Positions 1 to 4,988 of a stretch of DNA of 6,169 nucleotides are shown one piece after another. This DNA is from an uncultured Eubacteriales bacterium (GTDB taxonomy: Bacteria > Bacillota > Clostridia > Oscillospirales > CAG-272). The DNA is taken from contig CABPZV010000125.1 in NCBI GenBank assembly GCA_902462015.1, positions 1-6,169 on the forward strand. Reading direction: 5' to 3'. Within the stretch, counting starts at the first letter, position 1, and every line of letters starts with the position of its first letter. The notes beneath the pieces are model-generated. The model was not told the origin of the DNA. It ran no database searches and was given only the letters and a program-made list of their open reading frames with translations. The position numbers and the translations under genes were made by a program.

Positions 1-801
1 GATGTGATTGATGTTTTTCTGCTGCATGAGCAGGAAAGTATACATACTCTGCGCGGTCATATGGAGTCGCTTGAATACCTTTATGAATGTAAGGATCAGG
101 GGATTATCCGGGCTGTCGGACTTTCTACACATTGTATAGACGCGGTCAAAGCCGCGGCGGAAATCAGACATTCTCACGGTATCGGCCTTGACGTGGTCTT
201 TCCGATGTTTAACATAGAGGGGCTTGGAATCAGGCAGATAGAAAAGTCTGATGAGTCTGAGAATAATGGGACAAAAACTGAGTCGGAAAATAGAACAGTA
301 ATTGAGTCGGAAAGGCGGATTGCTCTCCGGGATGAGATGTACCGCGCAATAAAACGGTGCCGCGAATCGGGTGTCGGAATAATGCTTATGAAGGTGTTCG
401 GCGGAGGACATCTTCTCGGTGCCCCTGATTCGTCCGGAGCGATAGAAAAAACAGTGAACAGCTCTCCGTCCAAGCGCGCTGCGGCGGCGCTCAGATTTGC
501 AATCGACTCCGACTGCGGCGATTCAATTGCATTGGGTATGCAGTCTGCGGAGGAAGTTCTTGAAAATATCCGCTTTTTTGAGACAGGCCGCTTTTCCGAT
601 GATTTTTGTTCTAAGGTCGATCACAGAAAACGCCGTCTTGTTGTTGAGGATTACTGCGAGGGCTGCGGAAATTGTGTGCGGCGCTGCGGTCAAGGGGCAA
701 TGACCGTTAAAAACGGAACTGCGGTATGTGATTCCTCAAAATGCGTTTTGTGTGGCTACTGCGCCGGCGTCTGCCCTCACTTTGCGATTAAGGTGATATA
801 A
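1..801 (+). CDS. Aldo/keto reductase with C-terminal 2x[4Fe-4S] ferredoxin domain (5'-partial)
   Basis: The frame is open from base 1 and ends at TAA 799-801, giving 266 visible residues. The GTG at 4 is internal, since DVIDVFLLHEQES reads as mid-barrel sequence, so the true start lies left of the window. Barrel motifs seen: FLLHEQES (the usual barrel His, residue 9), AVGLSTH (38-44), MKVFGGGHLLG (130-140) and LGMQSAEEVLENI near the end of the barrel. The N-terminal Asp, Tyr and Lys of the usual catalytic tetrad would be upstream. The C-terminus is a bacterial-type ferredoxin: Cys 219, 222, 225, 229 and 248, 251, 254, 258 followed by Pro, each set in CxxCxxCxxxC spacing. Family knowledge: such fusions are cytoplasmic oxidoreductases of anaerobes, and substrate cannot be told from sequence. 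Odd point: a hydrophilic Ser/Glu-rich stretch at residues 81-106, built on an imperfect DNA repeat, lies where relatives run more directly from the NIxGLGI motif to the next helix. I am sure of the family, not of the substrate. Confidence 0.88.
   Translation, partial: DVIDVFLLHEQESIHTLRGHMESLEYLYECKDQGIIRAVGLSTHCIDAVKAAAEIRHSHGIGLDVVFPMFNIEGLGIRQIEKSDESENNGTKTESENRTVIESERRIALRDEMYRAIKRCRESGVGIMLMKVFGGGHLLGAPDSSGAIEKTVNSSPSKRAAAALRFAIDSDCGDSIALGMQSAEEVLENIRFFETGRFSDDFCSKVDHRKRRLVVEDYCEGCGNCVRRCGQGAMTVKNGTAVCDSSKCVLCGYCAGVCPHFAIKVI
252..313 (+). repeat. Short imperfect tandem repeat inside the reductase gene
   Basis: TGAGTCTGAG (252-261), TGAGTCGGAAA (279-289) and TGAGTCGGAAA (303-313) recur at 27 and 24 base steps, both multiples of three, so the frame is kept. 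They encode the repeated Ser-Glu pattern (ESE) in residues 85-106 of the reductase. The last two units are identical over 11 bases. Most simply this is an in-frame expansion of a surface loop. Confidence 0.55.
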
Positions 802-877
802 CTTAGGCAAGATGTTAAGCCATTAAGGCGTAGCCTTAATGGCGTTCGCCATTTGACGGGGCAAGTCCCTTATTGAA
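799..877 (+). repeat. Dispersed palindromic repeat, copy A
   Basis: The left module TAACTTAGGCAAGATGT begins on the reductase stop codon itself (TAA 799-801). The middle is a perfect 11-bp stem GCCATTAAGGC (819-829) / GCCTTAATGGC (833-843) with loop GTA. It overlaps a second, mutually exclusive stem AATGGCG (838-844) / CGCCATT (847-853). The right module GACGGGGCAAGTCCC then CTTATTGAAA closes the copy. The same left module recurs at 3324 and 3462 (with a diverged form at 2839), and the same right module at about 2960, 3441 and, inverted, 4727. Confidence 0.8.
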
Positions 878-891
878 AATACAGATGAATA

Positions 892-920
892 TACGGGGCG
901 ACCTATTCGGCCGCCCCGTA
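892..920 (+). terminator. GC-rich hairpin, possible bidirectional terminator
   Basis: TACGGGGCG (892-900) pairs with CGCCCCGTA (912-920), a perfect 9-bp stem with an 11-base loop. The next bases on the plus strand are GCATTTTCTG, so the U tract is short and interrupted; termination after the reductase transcript (stop 91 bases upstream) is inferred rather than proven. It lies outside repeat copy A and upstream of the sigma gene. Confidence 0.5.
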
Positions 921-1051
921 GCATTTTCTGTACTATTTTATCAATTTGCCGATTTTTAGAATGAATCTTGTTTTCAAAAATTTATATTTATGGTTTAACC
1001 GAACTTTTCTTTACGGTACTATATATTATGAAAGATTACAGACCATGGTTA

Positions 1052-1058
1052 GAGGGAG
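1052..1058 (+). promoter_or_regulatory. Ribosome binding site deciding the sigma gene start
   Basis: GAGGGAG lies 7 bases before TTG 1066. No comparable site precedes the other in-frame candidates: TTG 946, ATG 961 (preceded by GATTTTTAGA) or ATG 1045 (preceded by ATTACAGACC). This supports TTG 1066 as the true start. Confidence 0.7.
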
Positions 1059-1065
1059 ATATATC

Positions 1066-2604
1066 TTGAGACAGACAAGCGCATCTGATTTTATTGAAGA
1101 AAATCTAAAAACCATTTTTGCTTATTCCTTATCGAAGGTTTCGGACAAAACTGATGCTGAGGATCTTACAAACGAGATTGTTTATGCAATTCTTGAAAGT
1201 GCCGACAGAATCAAAAATCCTGATGCCTTTTACGGATATGTTTGGAAGATAGCCTCAAATACCTGCTGTAAGTTTATTCGCAGAAAAAGACGAGTTTCTT
1301 TTTGTGAGATAAACTCGGATATATCTGACGGGTATGATTTTACAGAAGAGATATTTGCTCGTGAGGATATTTCAAATCTTCGCAGAGAGATTGCATTGCT
1401 TTCAAAAGAATACAGGGAATGTACGGTTGCATACTACTACGATGGATTATCATGCTCCGATATTTCTGACAAACTAAATATTTCTCCCGAAATGGTTAAG
1501 TATTATCTGTTCAAAACAAGAAAAATATTGAAAGAGGGTATTTGTATGGAAAGAGAATTCGGAGAAAAGAGCTTCAAACCGGAGCCGTTTGAATTTCATA
1601 CGATTTTTTCGGAAAAATGTAATTCTGAGTATTGCAGTCTTTTTGCGAGAAAGCTTCCCGGACAGATATTGATGTCAGCATATTATGCGCCTATATCTGT
1701 AAGAGAGCTTTCCGTTGAACTTGGAGTTGCTTCGGTATATCTTGAAGATGAAATCATACTGCTTGAAAAATACAACCTTATTTCAAAGGTTTCATCAGGA
1801 AAGTATCAAACCAAGCTTGTGATATTTACGGACGATTATATGGAAGAATTCTATAAAAAGGCTGAAAAACCTGCGGTATCTGCTCTTGCTGAAATTATGA
1901 AGAGTATAAAAGGGAAGCTTAATGAAATCAGAAAAATTAATAACATCTGTGGCAAGCTTTTTGATAATCGGATTTTGTGGGCGATTTTATGGCCTGTTAT
2001 GCGTCTCGGTTATGATAAGATGGAGGATGAATATTCCGAGCTGAATGTAAGAACAACTTTGTACAGCGGCGCGTCGGGTGTTAATTACGGTGTTTCCGGC
2101 AGCGGTCAGAGAGAGGAATTAGAATGCGGTACATTTGCGGGTTATTCGGGTATAGATGAAAACTATTATGCTTCTGCCGCAGATTTTGGAATTCTGCCGA
2201 AAAATAATCGTTATTTTCATAACATGGATTATGATGCTCTTAAAGATAAAATTTATAAGGCAGTATCCGGGGAAATTACACCTGAGTATATGATACTTAC
2301 CAAAACAGAAGAGGGACTTCTTTTTAAGCTTCTGTCAGCAGAATCATTGATGATGTCGGAGCTTTACCGTAAATTTTTTTTGCTTGCATGTCAGATAATG
2401 CATATGCATGCTCCGAAAAATGTGTACGATATTGACCGTATAGTATTTCAAACCTTATTTTTTCAGACATTGGGTTTTATCGGATACTGCACTGTAAAGT
2501 CTGGAGAGCTTAGTCTCCCGGATTTTGACGGCGCGGCAGCCGTGTATATCCGGGAAAATACAGTGGAAGAGGAGGATGCCGTCAGTCAAGAAATTTTAAT
2601 TTGA
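1066..2604 (+). CDS. ECF-like sigma factor fused to a winged-helix and large unassigned C-terminal domain
   Basis: The protein is 512 residues from TTG 1066, chosen for its strong ribosome binding site; the frame is open further upstream. Residues about 9-76 look like sigma-70 region 2: a DAEDLTNEIVYAI core-binding helix (30-42) then FYGYVWKIASNTCCKFIRRKRR-like sequence typical of the -10 recognition helix. Residues about 104-159 look like region 4, with the helix-turn-helix around YDGLSCSDISDKLNISPEMV. The order region 2, short linker, region 4 without region 1 or 3 is ECF-like. ECF factors are usually near 170-200 residues; this one continues for about 350 more. Residues about 198-256 (GQILMSAYYAPISVRELSVE, then a helix ending EKYNLI and a SGKYQTKLVIF hairpin) look like a winged helix. 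Residues 257-512 match no family I recognise, and no convincing membrane span is seen. It stands alone on the plus strand, AT-richer than both neighbours. Inferred role: a transcription switch whose C-terminal part controls or supplements promoter choice. Sure of the sigma part, moderately of the winged helix. Confidence 0.85.
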   Translation: MRQTSASDFIEENLKTIFAYSLSKVSDKTDAEDLTNEIVYAILESADRIKNPDAFYGYVWKIASNTCCKFIRRKRRVSFCEINSDISDGYDFTEEIFAREDISNLRREIALLSKEYRECTVAYYYDGLSCSDISDKLNISPEMVKYYLFKTRKILKEGICMEREFGEKSFKPEPFEFHTIFSEKCNSEYCSLFARKLPGQILMSAYYAPISVRELSVELGVASVYLEDEIILLEKYNLISKVSSGKYQTKLVIFTDDYMEEFYKKAEKPAVSALAEIMKSIKGKLNEIRKINNICGKLFDNRILWAILWPVMRLGYDKMEDEYSELNVRTTLYSGASGVNYGVSGSGQREELECGTFAGYSGIDENYYASAADFGILPKNNRYFHNMDYDALKDKIYKAVSGEITPEYMILTKTEEGLLFKLLSAESLMMSELYRKFFLLACQIMHMHAPKNVYDIDRIVFQTLFFQTLGFIGYCTVKSGELSLPDFDGAAAVYIRENTVEEEDAVSQEILI

Positions 2605-2679
2605 TTTTATAGCATTCGGTTTATTTTCGTTATCATTACTATTTTTAAATTTATTGCATTTAACAAAACGGCTATCTAA

Positions 2680-2819
2680 TGCACATCCAAAGATTATTTT
2701 GTTGACGATGCAGATGTGGATAAGTTTGATAAAGCTTTTCCGCCGAAGCGGAAATTAAAACTGCCGAGGTAGTTGTTCGGTTAAATGAAGGAGCGGTAAA
2801 GGGCGGTACTTCGTTTTAG
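2680..2819 (+). pseudogene. Possible frameshifted remnant of a small gene
   Basis: Two adjoining frames read like one protein end. Frame one (2680-2739) gives SKDYFVDDADVDKFDKAF. The frame one base earlier (2739-2819) gives SAEAEIKTAEVVVRLNEG then AVKGGTSF and TAG 2817-2819. Adding one T to the TTTT run at 2736-2739 would join them as DKAF-SAEAEIK. There is no start codon or ribosome binding site in the first frame, which has a TAA at 2677-2679. I do not recognise the family. It could equally be chance reading of non-coding DNA. Confidence 0.25.
2737..2754. other. Short hairpin with CGAA loop
   Basis: TTTCCGC (2737-2743) pairs perfectly with GCGGAAA (2748-2754) around a CGAA loop. There is no T run after it in either direction long enough to call a terminator. 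It covers the point where the possible remnant changes frame. Confidence 0.4.
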
Positions 2820-2829
2820 GTACCGCCCT
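2800..2829. terminator. Ten-bp hairpin, possible terminator
   Basis: AGGGCGGTAC (2800-2809) pairs with GTACCGCCCT (2820-2829) around a ten-base T-rich loop. Neither flank has a proper T tract (GAAACTATATA on the right; TTTACCGCTC reading leftwards on the minus strand). It stands between the sigma gene (+) and the phage cluster (-), where a barrier between converging transcripts would be expected. Confidence 0.4.
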
Positions 2830-2838
2830 GAAACTATA

Positions 2839-2985
2839 TAACTAAAAGTAAGATGTCCGCCGCCATTAGGGCGGCAGCCTTAATGGCGATCGCCTTTCAG
2901 GCGGCGGATTTCACTTACTTTTTTCAGTGGTGGTACAATTTACCACTGAAACGCCTTATGACGTGACTAAAGCCCCTTATTGAAA
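2839..2985 (+). repeat. Dispersed palindromic repeat, copy B
   Basis: The left module is diverged: TAACTAAAAGTAAGATGTC. Its arms form a long imperfect hairpin: AAAAGTAAG (2844-2852) with CTTACTTTT (2914-2922) and TCCGCCGCC (2856-2864) with GGCGGCGGA (2900-2908). Inside is the GCCATTA / TAATGGC pair and the palindrome GGCGATCGCC (2885-2894). A second hairpin follows, TTTCAGTGGT (2922-2931) / ACCACTGAAA (2942-2951), with TACAAT in its loop. The right end AGCCCCTTATTGAAA stops 6 bases from the stop codon of the holin-like gene. Confidence 0.78.
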
Positions 2986-2991
2986 GAAAGA

Positions 2992-3297
2992 CTACTGACT
3001 TTCATCATTGCTTTTCTTAAATACGGTCGGAAAAGCCTTATGAAGCGTGTCGAAGCCTCCGCCTGACGCGAAGGCAATTATCAAGCAGTTGAATGGGATA
3101 AGAGCGGCTTCCGAGAGGGTGAGACCGCCGGTAAAATATTTTGCCGGGAATACGACGGCGAGAGCTATAATAAAGCTCCAGAGATTTGTAGGGATTTTTT
3201 TTATAAAAGAGATATTTTTTGTAAGCTGTGTGATGAGAAGTACAGCGCCAGCGGCACCGGTGTACGTGCCGAGAAGCTGCCATGTTATAAGGTCCAT
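2992..3297 (-). CDS. Holin-like small membrane protein of the prophage
   Basis: The protein has 101 residues, ATG 3297 to TAG 2992. AAAGGA (3309-3314) lies 11 bases before the start. Three hydrophobic segments are visible: about residues 8-25 (LGTYTGAAGAVLLITQLT), 39-56 (LWSFIIALAVVF) and 60-80 (LTLSEAALIPFNCLIIAFAS), with a basic loop KNISFIKKIP between the first two and a charged tail (FKKSNDESQ). Size, topology and place after phage tail genes fit a holin, which makes the timed membrane lesion that lets lysin reach the cell wall. The assignment rests on topology and context; I cannot name a holin family, and no endolysin is next to it. It could also be a small phage membrane protein of another role. 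It is flanked on both sides by repeat copies (B at its stop, C upstream). Confidence 0.62.
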   Translation of the reverse strand: MDLITWQLLGTYTGAAGAVLLITQLTKNISFIKKIPTNLWSFIIALAVVFPAKYFTGGLTLSEAALIPFNCLIIAFASGGGFDTLHKAFPTVFKKSNDESQ

Positions 3298-3323
3298 GTC
3301 TTTATCATTCCTTTCACGTATTA

Positions 3324-3463
3324 TAACTTAGGCAAGATGTCCCCCGCCTCTAATGCGGCGGGTTACATTCACCATTCAGTAGGAGATACAATCTCCAACT
3401 GAATGGCAGGTTGGCTTTGCCAACCCTTGCCACGTTGAATGACGGGGCGAGCCCCTTATTGAA
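3324..3463 (+). repeat. Dispersed palindromic repeat, copy C
   Basis: Left module TAACTTAGGCAAGATGTC from 3324. The core hairpin is short here: CCCGCC (3343-3348) / GGCGGG (3357-3362). Then comes CATTCAGT (3373-3380) / ACTGAATG (3398-3405) enclosing GGAGAT (3382-3387) / ATCTCC (3391-3396). A third hairpin is unique to this copy: GGCA-GGTTGGC (3405-3415) / GCCAACC (3419-3425) and TGCC (3428-3431). The right module GACGGGGCGAGCCCC then TTATTGAA runs to 3463 and shares its final AA with copy D. Copy C fills the space upstream of the holin-like gene and starts only 10 bases beyond its ribosome binding site. Confidence 0.82.
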
Positions 3464-3534
3464 CTTAGGCAAGATGTCCCGCCATTAATGCGGCAGCTTT
3501 AATGGCGATCGCCTTTCAGGCGGCGGGTTACATT
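3462..3534 (+). repeat. Dispersed palindromic repeat, copy D (left part only)
   Basis: Left module AACTTAGGCAAGATGTC directly fused to the right end of copy C. Outer stem CCCGCC (3478-3483) / GGCGGG (3522-3527), with an ATGT / ACAT extension. A competing inner stem is GCCATTAA (3481-3488) / TTAATGGC (3499-3506), then palindrome GGCGATCGCC (3504-3513) and CGCCT / AGGCG (3510-3514 / 3518-3522). The right module is absent. It ends 33 bases from the stop of the 366-residue gene. Confidence 0.78.
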
Positions 3535-3567
3535 TATACTATATGCTGTCCGTCTGTAGAATTTTAC

Positions 3568-4668
3568 TCAAAGTCGGAATACTCCGCCGGAGGAGGTGCT
3601 TTTATCCGGCTTGCTGTCATTATCCGAAAGCTCGTCAGGAACGAAACCGAATATTTTTTCAAATATATAAGCGTTATTTTCCTGGTGTTCAAGACCGGAC
3701 AGATAAGCGAGCGCAAGGTTTACGGCGTAGTTTTGAGCTTCGACATTTCCTGCGGCGTTATCGTAATCCGCCTTGTAGCTTTCAAGCATTGTAATGATAG
3801 TTTTCTGCTGGCTCGGTGTATATCCGGCTTCAGCAAGTGCATTTGCGGCGTCGCTGCTTGCCGAATCAGACACGGACGAGGACTTGGAAGATGAAGACTT
3901 TGCAGACGAAGAAGACTGTGAATTTTTTGCTGCCGCTTCTGCGATTGCTCTTGCAAGCGAGGCGTCAAACTGTCTCTGGTCTTCCGCGAGGCTTTGGTTA
4001 TACTGTCTTACGCTTTCGTTAAACTCTCTTTCACGCTGAGCGTCGCTAATCGCGTCTCGCTCTTTTGAGTAAGCAAAATTTCTGTCGTCGGTTGTTTTGG
4101 TGTAATCAAAGTCACGTGCATCTGTATATGCGTTGTACAGCATATCTATATCGTCGTACCAGTCGGAAACCGTGTCGCGGTAACGGTCATATTCGGTCTG
4201 GTCTGCGTCTGAAAGTGCTGCCAGACGGTTGTAAAGGTCTTTTGTCTCGTCGCTGTATCTTGTATAAGCGAGGTTGTACAGCTCCGGGACTATATCATTT
4301 AGCTTCTGGATATGTTCGTTGTATGCCTGCTGCCCGGCAGTCTGGGCATATGAATTTGCATATCCCCCTGTAAGCGTGCTTGCCTGCCCTATAGTGTCCT
4401 GCATTGCGCGCTTTCCCGAATTTATATAGCTGTTTTTGTATTGCCTGTAAAGCGCGTCTCCGTCCGGATTATACGAAAATTTTTCACGGTTTGTCAGCTC
4501 GTCAAGCGCGGAGGATATTTGACCCTTGTATGTTCCGGTACTGCTGTCAGCGCTGGGTCGCGACGCGAGCGCAGAGCCGAGAGCGTTTTCCGCTTTTACA
4601 ACCGCTTCCGAGCTCGAAGCTGCGGATATATTTTCATCCTTGTTTTTCTTTTTCTGTACAGTTGACAT
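3568..4668 (-). CDS. Phage-type hydrophilic protein of unknown function (likely virion-associated)
   Basis: The protein has 366 residues, ATG 4668 to TGA 3568. The N-terminus is Lys/Ser-rich and lacks a signal peptide. Residues about 64-140 are the best-ordered looking part: FSYNPDGDALYRQYKNSYIN, then TLTGGYANSYAQTAGQQAY (98-116) and LNDIVPELYNLAYTRYSDE. Residues 140-240 are highly charged and probably helical, with RDFDY/DRNFAY repeats. A serine-rich linker (250-272) leads to a last helical part (AEAGYTPSQQ onward) and a tail SGGVFRL. I recall similar GGYxNSYAQxxGQQAY proteins beside podovirus-type tail genes in Clostridia prophages, with no established function; an injected or tail-associated protein is a guess from context. 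The start is weakly supported: the nearest AAAGG (4685-4689) is 16 bases upstream and lies in the palindrome CCTTTAAAGG (4685-4694); a better AAAGGA (4697-4702) is 28 bases away. No in-frame alternative ATG, GTG or TTG is seen upstream nearby. Confidence 0.78.
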   Translation of the reverse strand: MSTVQKKKNKDENISAASSSEAVVKAENALGSALASRPSADSSTGTYKGQISSALDELTNREKFSYNPDGDALYRQYKNSYINSGKRAMQDTIGQASTLTGGYANSYAQTAGQQAYNEHIQKLNDIVPELYNLAYTRYSDETKDLYNRLAALSDADQTEYDRYRDTVSDWYDDIDMLYNAYTDARDFDYTKTTDDRNFAYSKERDAISDAQREREFNESVRQYNQSLAEDQRQFDASLARAIAEAAAKNSQSSSSAKSSSSKSSSVSDSASSDAANALAEAGYTPSQQKTIITMLESYKADYDNAAGNVEAQNYAVNLALAYLSGLEHQENNAYIFEKIFGFVPDELSDNDSKPDKSTSSGGVFRL

Positions 4669-4684
4669 AGAAATAATACTCTTA

Positions 4685-4694
4685 CCTTTAAAGG
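4685..4694. promoter_or_regulatory. Palindrome over the Shine-Dalgarno-like site of the 366-residue gene
   Basis: CCTTTAAAGG is a perfect 10-base palindrome containing the only AAAGG within reach of ATG 4668 (16-base gap). Pairing between two copies, or with the upstream AAAGGA (4697-4702), could hide or rearrange ribosome access. This is a structural reading only. Confidence 0.25.
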
Positions 4695-4726
4695 CATCCT
4701 TTCTCGGCGGATATTGAAGCGCCGGA

Positions 4727-4754
4727 TTTCAATAAGGGGCTTGCCCTGTCATTA
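4727..4754 (-). repeat. Dispersed palindromic repeat, copy E (right part only, inverted)
   Basis: On the minus strand this reads TAATGACAGGGCAAG then CCCCTTATTGAAA, matching the right module of copies A and C. There is no left module. The copy begins on the TAA stop codon of the 48-residue gene (4752-4754) and lies in the spacer before the 366-residue gene. Confidence 0.78.
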
Positions 4755-4898
4755 TTTTATTTTTTCCTCCGCTTCTTCAAGCGTTTCCATAACAAAGTTG
4801 AGCTTTTCCGACAGAAGCGTCAGGTAGCTTTTTATCTGAGCGATCTGTGACTCCGGTGTCGCCGCGTCGATATGCGGCGGTTCAAATGTTACAATCAT
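4752..4898 (-). CDS. Small phage protein of 48 residues, function unknown
   Basis: ATG 4898 to TAA 4752. The start is supported by AAAGGA (4908-4913) 9 bases upstream. The sequence opens MIVTFEPPHIDAATPES and continues with an amphipathic helix (QIAQIKSYLTLLSEKLNFVM) ending in a charged ETLEEAEEKIK. The heptad-like leucine spacing suggests a coiled coil. No signal peptide or membrane span. It stands between the tail gene (90-base gap) and the 366-residue gene, all on one strand, so it is probably co-transcribed with them. I do not recognise a named family; a small structural or chaperone-like accessory for tail assembly is conceivable, but nothing in the sequence proves it. Confidence 0.72.
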   Translation of the reverse strand: MIVTFEPPHIDAATPESQIAQIKSYLTLLSEKLNFVMETLEEAEEKIK

Positions 4899-4988
4899 TT
4901 TTAAAGATCCTTTCTGTTCTGAGGCCGCTTATGTATATTTGCATTGTCCTTCCGCTGTGCGCGCCAGCAGTCCGGCCAGCATGCCGGT
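4899..4988 (-). other. Spacer between tail gene and small gene with a 5-bp hairpin
   Basis: The 90-base gap carries CCGGC (4972-4976) / GCCGG (4983-4987), too short to call a terminator, and the ribosome binding site of the next gene. A 20-codon frame starting at an ATG inside it runs into the start of the 48-residue gene in another frame; its coding status is unsupported. Confidence 0.35.

Larger units (their letters stand above)
2605..2838. other. Intergenic stretch without an intact gene
   Basis: An AT-rich spacer between the stop of the sigma gene and repeat copy B. Apart from the possible frameshifted remnant at 2680-2819 and hairpins at 2737-2754 and 2800-2829, I see nothing: no RNA gene, no long open frame and no clear terminator directly after the sigma gene. 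This is where strand usage changes from plus to minus, so it is also the likely neighbourhood of the host/prophage boundary. Confidence 0.5.

Noticed and set aside
174..473. 99-codon minus-strand open frame in the reductase
   Set aside because: Antisense shadow of the reductase, which has clear family motifs in the plus frame.
994..1022. Possible promoter TTTAAC (994-999) with TACTAT (1017-1022), 17-base spacer, before the sigma gene
   Set aside because: Both boxes are poor matches and the region is AT-rich, so chance matches are expected.
2885..2894. GGCGATCGCC at 2885-2894 and 3504-3513 resembles the HIP1 palindrome of cyanobacteria
   Set aside because: It occurs only inside repeat copies B and D (copy A has GGCGTTCGCC), and the gene content is not cyanobacterial; it is part of the repeat's own palindrome.
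2839..3534. Clustered repeats B, C and D as a CRISPR array
   Set aside because: Units are not uniform, spacing is irregular, there are no unique spacers of constant length and no cas genes; a gene lies between B and C.
3502..3894. 130-codon plus-strand open frame across the end of the 366-residue gene
   Set aside because: It is antisense to a well-supported phage gene, starts inside repeat D and gives a composition unlike a real protein.
4875..4949. Minus-strand 20-codon frame (MQIYISGLRTERIFKNDCNI) overlapping the start of the 48-residue gene, preceded by GGAAGG
   Set aside because: Too short to judge, and it overlaps a better supported start; possible translational coupling but no further support.
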